A stretch of 64,000 nucleotides of DNA from Mycolicibacterium poriferae (GCF_010728325.1 NZ_AP022570.1:1860001-1924000), one strand, 5' to 3'; shown: positions 8,405 to 19,728, counted from the stretch's first letter. The notes: generated by a model not told the origin, from the sequence alone. A program made the numbers and translations.

Positions 8405-8989
8405 TCAATCGTTCAACGGGGCCGTGATCGGTCCGATTCGCAGCAGCGGTTCGTCCTCGTGTGCGCCCTCGGGGTCCAGGTCTGCGGCCGAAAAGTGGTC
8501 GTGCTCGGTCATCGGCACACCGTGTCGGCGGGCCAACCCGCCGAACAGCGCGCGCGATGATGCGTTACTCGGCGCGACGGTCGCCTCCACCGTGACCGGG
8601 TGTCCGCCGCGTTCGCTGCGGATGCGGTGCACAAGTGCGTCGAGCATGGCTCCGCCGAGTCCGGTGCCACGCTCGGAGGCTGCGACCACGACTTGCCACA
8701 CGAACAGCACATCTGGTCGCTGCGGAGGGTGGTACCCACCGATGAAGCCGCATACACGTCCATCGCGCTCGGCAACGATGGAACTGTCGGCAAAGTCGGT
8801 GCACAGCAGCACATAGGCGTAGGTGGAGTTCAGGTCCAGCACGCCGCTGTCGGCGACCAACTTGTGCACGGCCAGCCCGTCGGCCGCGCGCGGACGGCGC
8901 AGGTGTTGTTCCCTGGAGTCAGGGCGTGGTTGCCCGCCTGGGGCGCTTTCACCTGAAAGATCGTTTAGCGCAGGGTTGACCGATTCCAT
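8405..8989 (-). CDS. ectA: L-2,4-diaminobutyrate acetyltransferase
   Basis: GNAT-fold enzyme that acetylates diaminobutyrate on the gamma amino group, the second step of ectoine synthesis. Seen: the acetyl-CoA loop ASERGTGLGGAML (about residues 107-119), the EctA hallmark LDLNSTYAYVLLC (about 51-63), and the GVPMTEHDHF segment near the C-terminus. The N-terminal 30 residues are a variable extension. First gene of ectABCD; the ATG at 8989 lacks a strong Shine-Dalgarno. About 225 bp of non-coding sequence upstream must hold the osmotically controlled promoter, but no convincing -35/-10 pair was seen. Confidence 0.93.
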   Translation of the reverse strand: MESVNPALNDLSGESAPGGQPRPDSREQHLRRPRAADGLAVHKLVADSGVLDLNSTYAYVLLCTDFADSSIVAERDGRVCGFIGGYHPPQRPDVLFVWQVVVAASERGTGLGGAMLDALVHRIRSERGGHPVTVEATVAPSNASSRALFGGLARRHGVPMTEHDHFSAADLDPEGAHEDEPLLRIGPITAPLND

Positions 8990-9143
8990 AAGCTGTTAGC
9001 TGTCACCACCGAGGTACGTATCGCGTGTCGAATTCCAAATCGTCGGCCCAACGAACGTATGCGAGGTGACGTGCCGACTTCAAGTTGTTCCACGACGCGG
9101 TTGACCTGGCAGTCAGCTGTCCGCACGGTGCTCAGCTGGGCAA

Positions 9144-9161
9144 ACACGCACGAATGCGTGT
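9144..9161 (-). terminator. Hairpin terminator after the methionine operon
   Basis: Perfect 7-bp stem ACACGCA/TGCGTGT with a 4-nt loop; on the reverse strand it is followed by a short T-run (GTTTG). It lies about 54 bases past the stop codon of the methyltransferase gene, the last gene of the metC-metX operon. Confidence 0.5.
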
Positions 9162-9214
9162 GCAAAACCTGTGAGCGTATTGTTTCCGAATTGTTACCTC
9201 AGCTGTGGGCTGGG

Positions 9215-9946
9215 TCATGGGACCATCGCGCGCACGCACACCGTCACGTAGGGCAGTGCCAGACCGTTGGCGCCCGCCAGCGCCGGATGCGTGTCCAGTA
9301 GCTGGCGGACCTGCTCGAGCGTGCGGGTGCGGACGTTCTCCGGCGAGGTGATGCAGTAACTGCGTGAGGCGACCAGGTCGATCAGGGCCTGCGGAGTCAG
9401 GTAGCTGGTCCACTCCACCTGGTGCCGTGCGACATCGGTGAACGGCGCCGGCAGTTCGACCGTCTGGCTGAACGGGTCCGCCTCGTGACCGATGACGCGG
9501 CCCAGCTCCTTGACCCAGCCGAGACGTTCGTCACGGTTGTTCCACACCAGCCCCAGACGCCCCCCTGGTCTCAGCACCCGGGTCACCTCCTGGATCGCCC
9601 GCTCGGGGTCGAACCAGTGCCAGGCTTGGGCCACCAGCACGGCATCAACGCTGGCGTCGGGCAGGGGGATCTCCTCCGCCGTGCCCAGCAGCGCCGGCGT
9701 GTCGGGCAACGACCGGGTCAACAGCTCCAGCATCTCCGGAACCGGGTCGACGGCGACGACGTCGAGGCCGCGCTCGGCCAGGCGGGTGGTGAGCTTGCCC
9801 GTCCCCGCGCCCAAGTCCAGGACGCGGTGTGCACCGTCGGGGAGCAGCCAGTCGATCGCCTCCGGCGGATACGACGGGCGGCCACGCTCATAAGCGGCGG
9901 CTTCGGCGCCGAACGACAGGGAGCGCTGTCGCGAGGTCTCGGTCAC
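9215..9946 (-). CDS. Class I SAM-dependent methyltransferase
   Basis: A 243-residue methyltransferase of the UbiE/type 11 class. Motif I reads [12 protein letters not shown] (about residues 41-52), an acidic residue at the end of strand 2 is in [11 protein letters not shown], and a motif II/III region [11 protein letters not shown] follows. Substrate unknown. The GTG start at 9946 overlaps the metX stop (GTGA), which shows translational coupling to methionine synthesis and matches the place of Rv3342 after metA in M. tuberculosis. The apparent frame extends far upstream, but that part lies inside metX and is not coding. Confidence 0.85.
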   Translation of the reverse strand: MTETSRQRSLSFGAEAAAYERGRPSYPPEAIDWLLPDGAHRVLDLGAGTGKLTTRLAERGLDVVAVDPVPEMLELLTRSLPDTPALLGTAEEIPLPDASVDAVLVAQAWHWFDPERAIQEVTRVLRPGGRLGLVWNNRDERLGWVKELGRVIGHEADPFSQTVELPAPFTDVARHQVEWTSYLTPQALIDLVASRSYCITSPENVRTRTLEQVRQLLDTHPALAGANGLALPYVTVCVRAMVP

Positions 9947-11070
9947 CGCTGCGCGAGTTCCAGGGTCCGGCGGATCAGTTTGCCGACGGCCTCGGTTTCG
10001 AGCAGGAAGCCGTCGTGTCCGTACTTCGAGTCCACCACGTCGAGACCGTCGCAGCCGGGCAGCAGCTCGGCCAACTCGGCCTGCAACCGCAGCGGGTACA
10101 GCCGATCGGAGGTGATGCCGCCCACCACCGCGGGCACCGGGCAACCCCGCAGCGCGGCTTCGACCCCCCCGCGGCCACGACCGACGTCGTGGCTCGACAG
10201 CGCATCGGTGAGGGTGACGTAGGTTCCGGCGTCGAAGCGCGCGACCAGCTTTCGGCCCTGGTACTGCAGATAGCTCTGCACCGAGTAGCGTCCGCCGTCA
10301 CCGGGGTCCTCCCCGGCCTGCGGGTCGTTGCCGAATCGGTCGTCGAGTTCATGCTCACCGCGGTAGGTCAGATGTGCGAAGCGTCGCGCGATCTCCAGGC
10401 CGGCGTCGGGGCTGCGGCCCGTGCCGTAGTAGTCGCCGCCACACCAGTTCGGGTCGGCCTTGATGGCCGCGACCTGGTTGGACTGCGTGCCGATCTGGTC
10501 GGCGGTCGCGCGGGCGCCGACGGCCAGGACCAACCCGGCCCGTACCCGATCGGGATGGGTGATCATCCACTCCAATGCGCGGGCACCGCCCATCGAGCCT
10601 CCGACCACGGCGGCGACCTCGCTGATACCGAGCCGGTCGAGCACTGCGATGTCCGCGGCCACCTGATCGCGAATCGACACCGCGGGAAAGCGTGAGCCCC
10701 AAGCTTTTCCGTCCGGCGCGGGCGAACCCGGCCCGGTGGAACCGCGGCATCCGCCCAGCACGTTCGTCGAGATCGCGCACCAGCGGTCGGTGTCGATCGG
10801 CGCGCCCGGTCCGGCCACCCCGTCCCACCATCCGGCGGTCGGATGACCGGGCCCGGCCGGTCCGGTGATGTGCGAGTCGCCGGTCAGCGCGTGCAGCACC
10901 ATCACCACGTTGTCCCGCTCGGGCGACAGTGTGCCCCAGCGCTGCACCGCGATCGACACGTCGTCGACGACTCGACCGTTCTCCAGGGTGAGCGAGCCGA
11001 TGTCGACGACACCGACCTCGCCTTCGGGGGGCAGCGTCACCGAGTGCGCAACCACGTCCACGATTGTCAC
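9943..11070 (-). CDS. metXA: Homoserine O-acetyltransferase
   Basis: Alpha/beta-hydrolase-fold enzyme that acetylates homoserine with acetyl-CoA, the committed step of methionine synthesis. Seen: [20 protein letters not shown] (oxyanion region), the nucleophile elbow [14 protein letters not shown], the Asp of GITSDRLYP and the His of YGHDGFL near the C-terminus. At 375 residues it is full length. The GTG at 11070 gives VTIVDV, matching the MTISDV start of the M. tuberculosis enzyme. It is 10 bp after metC and overlaps the methyltransferase by four bases. Confidence 0.95.
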   Translation of the reverse strand: MTIVDVVAHSVTLPPEGEVGVVDIGSLTLENGRVVDDVSIAVQRWGTLSPERDNVVMVLHALTGDSHITGPAGPGHPTAGWWDGVAGPGAPIDTDRWCAISTNVLGGCRGSTGPGSPAPDGKAWGSRFPAVSIRDQVAADIAVLDRLGISEVAAVVGGSMGGARALEWMITHPDRVRAGLVLAVGARATADQIGTQSNQVAAIKADPNWCGGDYYGTGRSPDAGLEIARRFAHLTYRGEHELDDRFGNDPQAGEDPGDGGRYSVQSYLQYQGRKLVARFDAGTYVTLTDALSSHDVGRGRGGVEAALRGCPVPAVVGGITSDRLYPLRLQAELAELLPGCDGLDVVDSKYGHDGFLLETEAVGKLIRRTLELAQR

Positions 11071-11080
11071 GTCACGATCC

Positions 11081-12499
<1,419 letters not shown>

Positions 12500-12570
12500 T
12501 TACCGACAACAGTGGATCGGTGACCTCGCCATCAGGTGTCCCCATCTACTCAGGGGGCCCGTTCACGGCG

Positions 12571-12690
12571 GACCCGCGCTTGCCGCGTAGCCGGTGTGGC
12601 TACTCAACCTGGTTCATCACCCGGGGCACCCCACCGCGGTTGGAGGGTTGCCGGCCAGCAAGCCGGGGCTTCACGCTGGCGCTCATGACC
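12571..12690 (-). promoter_or_regulatory. SAM-IV riboswitch controlling metC-metX
   Basis: The reverse strand from 12690 to 12571 is nearly identical to the 119-nt mycobacterial SAM-IV aptamer as I remember it: the start GGTCATGAGCGCCAGCG, the CAAGCCGGGGC/GCCCCGGCTTG-type P1-P2 region, the GGCCGGCAACCCTCC core, the GCGGTGGGGTGCCCCGGGTG segment and the terminal GGCAAGCGCGGGTC pseudoknot strand. SAM binding is expected to lower expression of the methionine operon. The 128 nt between aptamer and metC (12443-12570) hold two weaker hairpins (CCCC/GGGG near 12555; GTCACCGA/TCGGTAAC near 12510) and the AGGAG ribosome site, and are the likely expression platform. Confidence 0.92.
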
Positions 12691-12697
12691 GAGACGA

Positions 12698-12703
12698 AGC
12701 GTA
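12698..12703 (-). promoter_or_regulatory. Candidate -10 box for the riboswitch transcript
   Basis: TACGCT on the reverse strand ends seven bases before the GGTCATGAG that begins the SAM-IV aptamer, the spacing expected for transcription starting at or next to position 12690. Confidence 0.5.
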
Positions 12704-12759
12704 GCGCACTGCGCAGCGACGATGCCAGCGGGTTGGACGCGCGGAGGTGCTGACCGGCG

Positions 12760-13602
12760 TCAGCCGGTGGCCTGCCCGGGGTCGGCGCGGGAGTCGGAGT
12801 GCCGGTCGATGAAGTCGGCGATCAGCGCCGAGATCTGGTCGGGTGCCTCGAGCATCGGAATGTGTCCGACGCCGGGCAGGCGGACGACCTCGGCGCTGTC
12901 GGGCAGATGCTGCAGGAAGTAGCGGTTGCCGCGGGGGGTCGGGAACACCCGGTCCTTCTCGCACAGCACCAGTTGGGTCGGTGCGCCGAGACCCGCCAGC
13001 TCCAGCAGTCCGGGCAGGTGCAGCGTCTTGACCAGCAGCTGCAGGTAGGCGCGGCAGTGGGTGGCGTCCTCGACGAGGGCGCGCAGCTCAGCCTCGGGCG
13101 GTCCGTCGGCGGGTCCGCTGACCGGGAGGGTCGCCAGCCGGCGGACGAACGGCCACGTCAGGATGCGCGGGCCGACCAGCCGGGCCGCGATCAGCGCCGG
13201 GCCGCCGAGGACGAACTTCAGCACGGTTTCGTACTTCGACAGCGAGTGGTGCGGCCACCCGCCGGCCGGGGCGATCGCGGTCAACGTGCGGGCCCGGCCG
13301 CGCCGCTCGAGCTCGAATGCGGCCCAGCCGCCCAGCGAATTGCCCACGATGTGGGCGGTCTGCCAACCCAGCTCGTCCATCCGCTGCTCGATGTCGTCGA
13401 CGAGCATCGCGGTGTGCAGCAGCCAGCTCGGTGACGGACGCCCGCCGTGGTGGCCCAGCATCGTCGGGGCGTACACCTCGAACCGACCTGTGGCGGCCAG
13501 GTCGTCGGCGACGGTGTTCCAGACGTTCTGCGAGCACAGGAAAGGGTGCAGCAGCAGGACCGGTTCGCCGGTTCCGGCGTGGATCGGCTCTCGTTGTGCC
13601 AT
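12760..13602 (-). CDS. Alpha/beta-fold hydrolase (Rv3337/Rv3338-like)
   Basis: A 280-residue hydrolase with the oxyanion motif LLLHPFLCSQNVW near the N-terminus, the nucleophile elbow IVGNSLGGWAAFE (Ser about residue 95), an acid in LCEKDRVFPTP and the catalytic His in GVGHIPMLEAP. Substrate unknown; the lid region is short. The ATG at 13602 is chosen because the longer frame lacks similarity to the fold. It is divergent from xthA with about 75 bp between, and lies just upstream of the metC riboswitch, the same neighbourhood as in M. tuberculosis. Confidence 0.82.
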   Translation of the reverse strand: MAQREPIHAGTGEPVLLLHPFLCSQNVWNTVADDLAATGRFEVYAPTMLGHHGGRPSPSWLLHTAMLVDDIEQRMDELGWQTAHIVGNSLGGWAAFELERRGRARTLTAIAPAGGWPHHSLSKYETVLKFVLGGPALIAARLVGPRILTWPFVRRLATLPVSGPADGPPEAELRALVEDATHCRAYLQLLVKTLHLPGLLELAGLGAPTQLVLCEKDRVFPTPRGNRYFLQHLPDSAEVVRLPGVGHIPMLEAPDQISALIADFIDRHSDSRADPGQATG

Positions 13603-13676
13603 GCGCCCGACACTAAGGTGATACCGCGGGTACCGCAAGAATGTGCGCGCCGCCCGGCCCGTTATGGTCGCCGGTC

Positions 13677-14489
13677 GTGACAGGCCCTCTCACAGTGAGC
13701 ACCGTCAACGTCAACGGCATCCGGGCGGCGGTCAAGCAGCGCTCGGCCGAGAACCTCGGGTTGCTGCCGTGGCTGCAGCAGACCACCGCCGACGTGGTGT
13801 GCCTGCAGGAGACCAGGGCGGACGACGAGCAGCTCGCCGCCGCGCTGGCCCCGGCGCTGGCCGACGGCTGGCATCTGGCCTCGGCCACGGCGCACGTCAA
13901 AGGCCGCAACGGTGTCGCACTGCTGTCCCGCGCGCCGTTCGAGGACGTCAGGATCGGCTGCGGCGCCGAGGAATTCGCCTGCCACGGCCGTTACATCGAG
14001 GCGGACACGGCCGGGGTGACGGTGGGCAGCGTGTACGTGCCCACCGGCGAGGCCGAGACCGAGCGGCAGCGGGAAAAGGAACGCTTCATGGCTGCCGTGC
14101 AGGCCCGGATGGCCGACCTGCTGGCCCGCGGTGCCGATGCGGTGCTGTGCGGGGACTGGAACATCGCGCACACCGAGAACGACATCAAGAACTGGAAGGG
14201 CAACGTCAAGAAGGCCGGCTTCCTGCCGCAGGAGCGGCAGTGGTTGACCGACCTGCTGGCCACCGGCTGGACCGACGTCGTGCGCCAGGCGCATCCCGGG
14301 GTGCCCGGTCCGTACGCGTGGTGGTCCTGGCGCGGCAAGGCGTTCGACAACGACGCCGGCTGGCGCATCGACTACCAGCTCGCCACCCCGGGGCTGGCCA
14401 CCCGCGCGGCGTCGGTGCGCACCGAACGGCCGGCCGCGTACGCGCTGCGCTGGTCCGACCACTGCCCGGTCACTGTCGAATACCGCTGA
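13677..14489 (+). CDS. xthA: Exodeoxyribonuclease III / AP endonuclease
   Basis: Exonuclease-endonuclease-phosphatase family enzyme, 270 residues, for base-excision repair of abasic sites. Seen: NVNGIRAAVKQ at the N-terminus, the metal-binding Glu in CLQETRADD, the GDWNIAHTENDIKN active-site segment, RIDYQL and the C-terminal SDHCPV with its catalytic Asp-His. All key residues are present. The GTG at 13677 is the likely start; a GTG at 13695 and an ATG at 13641 are possible. A strong hairpin follows the gene at 14503-14556. Confidence 0.92.
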   Translation: MTGPLTVSTVNVNGIRAAVKQRSAENLGLLPWLQQTTADVVCLQETRADDEQLAAALAPALADGWHLASATAHVKGRNGVALLSRAPFEDVRIGCGAEEFACHGRYIEADTAGVTVGSVYVPTGEAETERQREKERFMAAVQARMADLLARGADAVLCGDWNIAHTENDIKNWKGNVKKAGFLPQERQWLTDLLATGWTDVVRQAHPGVPGPYAWWSWRGKAFDNDAGWRIDYQLATPGLATRAASVRTERPAAYALRWSDHCPVTVEYR

Positions 14490-14502
14490 CCACACGGGCG
14501 CC

Positions 14503-15604
<1,102 letters not shown>

Positions 15605-15646
15605 AGCCGTCGCTGGGCGACGACGACGACAGATCCAGGGGGTCGG

Positions 15647-16687
15647 ATGACCGGGCCGTCCGCGACCGAGGCCGACGAGAAGCCCGGTTTCCTCGACCGG
15701 ATGCGTGCCCGCATGCCGTGGTTCGACCACGTCATGCGGGCCCAGGAGCGGTACAAGTCGAGCAAAGGCGACTTCTACGCCGCGGGCATCACCTACTTCA
15801 CGATCTTCGCGTTGTTCCCGCTGCTCATGGTGGGCTTCGCCGTCGGAGGCTTCGTGCTGGCCAGCCGGCCGGAACTGTTGGTGGAGATCCAGGACCAGAT
15901 CAGGGGCAACGTCTCCGGTGACCTCGGGCAACAACTCGTCGAGCTGATGGAGGCGGCCATCGAGTCGCGCACCACGGTCGGCATCATCGGGTTGGCCACC
16001 GCCGCGTGGGCCGGCCTGGGCTGGATGAACAACCTGCGCGAGGCGCTCAGCCAGATGTGGGGCCTCTACCGCGACGAACTGCCCGGGTTCGTCAAGACCA
16101 AGCTGTCGGACTTGACCGCCCTGGTGTCGCTGTTCCTGGCCAGCGTGCTGACGTTGTCGCTGACGGCGCTGGGCAACACCGGTGTCATCGAGGACATCCT
16201 GTTGTGGCTGGGGTTCCCCGATTCCACGGCGTTGACCGTGGTGCTGCGGGTGGCCTCGATCGTCATCTCGATCCTGGTGTCCTGGCTGCTGTTCACCTAT
16301 GTGATCGCGCGGTTACCGCGTGAGTCGGTCAGCTTTCGCAGCAGCATGCGCGCGGGCCTGATCGCGGCGGTGGCGTTCGAGGTGTTCAAACTGGTCGCCT
16401 CGATCTATCTGAAATCGGTCCTGACCGGCCCGGCGGGAGCGACGTTCGGTCCGGTGCTGGGCCTGATGGTGTTCGCCTACATCACCGCGCGGCTGGTGCT
16501 CTTCTCGACGGCATGGGCGGCGACGCTGCCGGAGAACATGGGGGAGGAGCCGGTCCCGCCCCCCGGGCCGGCGGTCATCAACAACCGCATCATCCACCGT
16601 CCCGGCCTTGGTCCGTGGCAGGCCGCCGCGGCCGTCGCCGCGGGAGCGGTTGGTGCGCTGAGCCTTTCGCGGTGGCGGCAGCGGTAG
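15647..16687 (+). CDS. YihY/virulence factor BrkB family membrane protein
   Basis: A 346-residue inner-membrane protein with about six hydrophobic helices, for example residues 46-68 (FTIFALFPLLMVGF region), 107-123, 155-173 and 196-220. The family signature YAAGITYFTIFALFP near the first helix and the ATFGPVLGLMVFAYITARLVLFS stretch near the last are clear. The extended tail after residue 300 holds a proline-rich stretch and a further hydrophobic stretch. Role unknown; older RNase BN annotations of this family are wrong. It follows trpS and is convergent with dacB1, the stops being four bases apart. Confidence 0.87.
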   Translation: MTGPSATEADEKPGFLDRMRARMPWFDHVMRAQERYKSSKGDFYAAGITYFTIFALFPLLMVGFAVGGFVLASRPELLVEIQDQIRGNVSGDLGQQLVELMEAAIESRTTVGIIGLATAAWAGLGWMNNLREALSQMWGLYRDELPGFVKTKLSDLTALVSLFLASVLTLSLTALGNTGVIEDILLWLGFPDSTALTVVLRVASIVISILVSWLLFTYVIARLPRESVSFRSSMRAGLIAAVAFEVFKLVASIYLKSVLTGPAGATFGPVLGLMVFAYITARLVLFSTAWAATLPENMGEEPVPPPGPAVINNRIIHRPGLGPWQAAAAVAAGAVGALSLSRWRQR

Positions 16688-16690
16688 TCG

Positions 16691-17902
16691 TCAGTGCTGC
16701 GGGCGCCGGTTGAGCGCTCGGGCGCCCATGATGAGGCTGAACACGATCACACTGCCGATCACGCCCACCCCGACCCGCACCGGCATTGCGTCAGCATCGG
16801 GCAGCACGGCATCGGCCATGGTGGTCGTCGTCGCGGACTCGGGGCCGGGTTCGGGCGCGACGAGCGCCGGGTCGGGTTCGATCAAGGTCCCCACCTTGGT
16901 GCCGGGCGCAGTGGCGAATCCGTAGTCGAGCAGCCGTACCGCTTGCTCCCACGGCGCGATCGGTTGGCGGGTTCCGCGTAGCAACACCGCGATCAGCCGG
17001 CGGCCGTCGCGTTCGGCCGCGCCGACGTAGGTCTGGCCCGCATCGTCGGTGAAGCCGGTCTTGCCGCCCAGCGCCCCGGGATAGTTGGCGAGCAGCTTGT
17101 TGTCGTTCTCGATCGGGTAGCTCGACCCGTCCCGCCCGGGGAAGGTGAAGTCGCGGGTGGCCACGATGTTCGCGAACACCGGATTCTTCCAGGCGTATCG
17201 GTAGAACAGGCCCAGGTCGTACACCGAGGTGCTCATGCCGGGGCCGTCGAGTCCGGACGGGGTGGCGATACGGGTGTCGCGTGCACCCAGTTGCCCGGCG
17301 AGCACGTTCAGCTTGTTCAGCGTGGTCTGCATGCCGCCCATCTGCATGGCCAGCGCGTGCGCCGCGTCGTTGCCGGAGTACATCAGCAGCCCGTGCAACA
17401 GGTCGTTGATGGAGTAGAAGCCGCCCTCGCCGACCCCGACTTTGGTGCCCTCCTGGGCCGCGTCGTCGGCGGTGCCCGGCACCACTTTGTGCAACGGCAG
17501 ATCGCGCAGCGCCTGCGCCGCGGTGGCGACCTTGATGACGCTGGCGGGCCGGTGCCGGCCATGCGGATCGCGGGCGGCGATCACGTCACCGGTGTCGAGG
17601 TCGGCGACCAGCCATGCCTCCGCCGAGACCTCCTCGGGGACCGGTGGGGTGCCCGGGGCGGTGACGATGCCGCAGCCGGACAGCGCGTCGCCGCCCATCG
17701 GTTTGGCGGGCACGGGCAATGGAGCCGGCGGATCGCCGAACTCGGGCACCTCCGACAGGTCGACGGCCGGCGGTGTCGTCTCGCGGTAGGGGCAGATGTT
17801 GGGGTCGACCGCGGGGTCGGCCGCCGCGCCCGGGGCCATCACCAGCATCCCGGCCGTGACCAGCGCCGACGCGCGCACGCAGAAGTTCCGTAGGGTCGCC
17901 AT
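16691..17902 (-). CDS. dacB1: D-alanyl-D-alanine carboxypeptidase DacB1
   Basis: Penicillin-binding protein of the S11 class that trims the terminal D-Ala of peptidoglycan stem peptides. Signal peptide at residues 1-28 (cleavage after GAAAD), catalytic SxxK in PASVIKVA (about residue 120), SxN in [10 protein letters not shown] and KTG in [13 protein letters not shown]-terminal helix (about residues 376-395) anchors it on the outer face of the membrane. 403 residues, close to Rv3330. Transcribed divergently from the metallophosphoesterase gene. Confidence 0.93.
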   Translation of the reverse strand: MATLRNFCVRASALVTAGMLVMAPGAAADPAVDPNICPYRETTPPAVDLSEVPEFGDPPAPLPVPAKPMGGDALSGCGIVTAPGTPPVPEEVSAEAWLVADLDTGDVIAARDPHGRHRPASVIKVATAAQALRDLPLHKVVPGTADDAAQEGTKVGVGEGGFYSINDLLHGLLMYSGNDAAHALAMQMGGMQTTLNKLNVLAGQLGARDTRIATPSGLDGPGMSTSVYDLGLFYRYAWKNPVFANIVATRDFTFPGRDGSSYPIENDNKLLANYPGALGGKTGFTDDAGQTYVGAAERDGRRLIAVLLRGTRQPIAPWEQAVRLLDYGFATAPGTKVGTLIEPDPALVAPEPGPESATTTTMADAVLPDADAMPVRVGVGVIGSVIVFSLIMGARALNRRPQH

Positions 17903-17990
17903 CGTGAGCGCAGATTAAGCGATGCGGGCCGTCGGATCGGTGCGCCACGCGGTGACGGATGTGATCAGTGTTGCAATTGTGACTCGCCCT

Positions 17991-18058
17991 CTGCGTTCAG
18001 ACTGCGGCCACCGCGGGGTCCTCTCGCACTTTCCCGCCAGGAGTGCAGCCTCAACGCC
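17991..18058. repeat. 68-nt dispersed intergenic element, copy 1
   Basis: Begins CTGCGTTCAGA and ends CTCAACGCC, with a conserved central TCTCGCACTTTCCCGCC. A second copy at 21110-21177 aligns without gaps at about 54 of 68 positions. The ends are partly complementary (GCGTT/AACGC plus inner AG/CT pairs), so each copy can fold. This copy lies upstream of the metallophosphoesterase gene, in its likely leader or promoter region. Confidence 0.7.
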
Positions 18059-18121
18059 TGGGCCGTGACCTTCGTCAATCGAACTATGGTGGTGCCAACG
18101 CCGCGTCACGCTAAGGACCCC

Positions 18122-19288
18122 ATGTTCATCCTTGTTCTCGGCTCGATTCTCGGGCTGATGCATCTCTATGTCTGGAAGCGGACGGTCAAGGACACGACCT
18201 CGCCCGGCCGGACGAGAATTCTGCTGTCGGCGGCTCTGGTCCTGCTGCTGGTGCTGTTGATCGCCGCCCTGGTGCTGCCCCGGACACTCGGCGTGACCCA
18301 CACGGGGTGGGTGGCTTGGCCGGGATACCTGTGGTTCGGCGTGGTGGTGTACCTGTTCCTGCTGCTGCTCGCGGTCGAGCCGGTGCGGCTGGTGCTGTGG
18401 CTGGCTCGTCGGCGCCGACGCACCGACCCACCGGCGGCGGCGCCGGCCGTGGATCGCCGGGTGTTTCTGGCCCGAACCACTGCCGCGGCAGCGGGAGTCG
18501 CGGCCGTCGGGTTGGTCGGAGTCGGCGCCACCACCGCGCTGCGGCGCCCCGATCTACTCCGCGTTCCGGTCCGCCTGCGACGCCTCGACCCTGCGATGGA
18601 CGGCTTCCGCATCGCCGTGGTGTCCGACATCCATCTGGGACCGCTGCGCGGGCGGGCACACACCGAACGGATCGTGTCGATGATCAACGCGACCGAACCC
18701 GACCTGGTGGCCGTCGTCGGCGATCTGGTCGACGGGACGGTGGCCGAACTCGGCTCCGCCGCACAACCCCTGCAGGACCTGGTCTCTCGCGAAGGAACGT
18801 TCTTCGTGACAGGCAACCACGAGTACTTCGTCGAGGACACCGCCGAGTGGTTGACCGAACTCGAACGGTTCGGGATGAACGTCCTACGCAACGAGAGCAC
18901 CCGGATCCGTCGCGGCAGCGGTGGTTTCGTCCTCGCCGGGGTCAACGATCCTGCCGGCGAGTCGGATTCAGCCGGGCCGGACTACGACCGGGCGCTGGCC
19001 GGCGCGACCCCCGACCAACCCACGATCTTGTTGGCGCACCAACCGGTCCAGGTGCGGCAGGTGGCGCAGCGGGGCGTCGACCTCCAGCTCTCCGGTCACA
19101 CCCACGGCGGTCAGATGTGGCCTTTCCACTACGCGGTCGAGCTGGCCCAGCCCGCGTTGGCCGGGTTGTCCGAAGTGGACGGGACGCAGCTGTACGTCAC
19201 GCGCGGAGCAGGCTTCTGGGGCCCACCCGTCCGCATCGGGGCGCCGCCGGACATCAGCGTGTTGACGTTGCGCAGCGACAGCGTTTAG
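18122..19288 (+). CDS. Membrane-anchored calcineurin-like metallophosphoesterase
   Basis: A 388-residue protein with N-terminal helices at about residues 1-17, 34-54 and 66-85, an Arg-rich loop, another hydrophobic segment at about 118-140 and a phosphoesterase domain. All metal-binding motifs are present: VVSDIHLG, VVGDLVDG, GNHEYF and SGHTHGGQMWP. The build resembles YkuE-type phosphoesterases, with the domain probably outside the membrane; the RRVFLARTTAAAAGVAAVG stretch at about 114-132 even looks like a Tat motif. Start ATG 18122 has AAGGA four bases upstream; an in-frame ATG at 18065 lacks a ribosome site. Substrate unknown. Confidence 0.88.
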   Translation: MFILVLGSILGLMHLYVWKRTVKDTTSPGRTRILLSAALVLLLVLLIAALVLPRTLGVTHTGWVAWPGYLWFGVVVYLFLLLLAVEPVRLVLWLARRRRRTDPPAAAPAVDRRVFLARTTAAAAGVAAVGLVGVGATTALRRPDLLRVPVRLRRLDPAMDGFRIAVVSDIHLGPLRGRAHTERIVSMINATEPDLVAVVGDLVDGTVAELGSAAQPLQDLVSREGTFFVTGNHEYFVEDTAEWLTELERFGMNVLRNESTRIRRGSGGFVLAGVNDPAGESDSAGPDYDRALAGATPDQPTILLAHQPVQVRQVAQRGVDLQLSGHTHGGQMWPFHYAVELAQPALAGLSEVDGTQLYVTRGAGFWGPPVRIGAPPDISVLTLRSDSV

Positions 19289-19399
19289 CCCCCGGCCGGG
19301 CGGGGCAATTCTTATCAAGTTCACGGCAAACGACGACGCAAATACTCAGGTCACCTGGGCACCCTGGTTGTATCCAGCCTCAGCGGAAGGGCTCTGAAC

Positions 19400-19573
19400 A
19401 TGATGACGACCATGACGACGCAGACCGCCGCCACACCTGTTGTCCACCTGGAATCACACCCGGCCTGGCTTGCTTCGCGACGGCGCGCCCGCGAACTCGA
19501 CGAGGCCATGCGCCGACACCCGTCCTACCAGTCCAGGACAGAACTGCCGCCGGCTCGGCTGCACAGCGTGTAG
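19400..19573 (+). CDS. Small unrecognised protein, 57 residues
   Basis: An open frame from ATG 19400 to TAG 19573 with GGAAGG nine bases upstream and a very strong terminator 13 bases after the stop, so it looks like an independent gene. Composition: a Thr-rich start (MMTTMTTQTAATP), then a charged amphipathic middle (ASRRRARELDEAMRRHP, about residues 24-41) and a polar end. No signal peptide, membrane segment or Cys pair. I do not recognise the family. The RRRARELDEAMRRH helix could bind a partner or nucleic acid, but that is only a guess. It lies between the phosphoesterase and a tandem-repeat locus. Confidence 0.6.
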   Translation: MMTTMTTQTAATPVVHLESHPAWLASRRRARELDEAMRRHPSYQSRTELPPARLHSV

Positions 19574-19585
19574 CCACCGCGACGA

Positions 19586-19618
19586 GAAGGGGCACCCCGG
19601 GATTCGGGGTGCCCCTTC
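19586..19618. terminator. 14-bp perfect hairpin terminator
   Basis: Stem GAAGGGGCACCCCG (19586-19599) pairs fully with 19605-19618 around a 5-nt GGATT loop. Placed 13 bases past the stop of the 57-residue gene, it is the strongest terminator-like structure in the window. The A/T at the stem ends give a short T-run on either strand, so it may work both ways. Confidence 0.75.
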
Positions 19619-19629
19619 GTCGTTCGGCG

Positions 19630-19728
19630 GCCCGCTCAGCGGGCCCCTGTCTGATTGTCCGCTCAGCGGACGTCTGTCTGTTTGTCCGCTCAGCGGACGT
19701 CTGTCTGATTATCCGCTCAGCGGACGTC
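19630..19728. repeat. 27-bp tandem repeat locus with internal palindromes
   Basis: Three full 27-bp units (19630-19656, 19657-19683, 19684-19710) are followed by a partial unit that runs into the 3' end of the secreted-protein gene. Each unit holds the near-perfect palindrome GTCCGCTCAGCGGAC (GCCCGCTCAGCGGGC in unit 1, where both arms changed together) and CTGTCTGATT/GTTT. The pattern suggests that the last codons of the secreted-protein gene were duplicated downstream. Confidence 0.85.

Noticed and set aside
19630..19728. Possible CRISPR array at the 27-bp repeats
   Set aside because: The repeats are directly abutting with no unique spacers, and there are no cas genes nearby; this is a tandem repeat.
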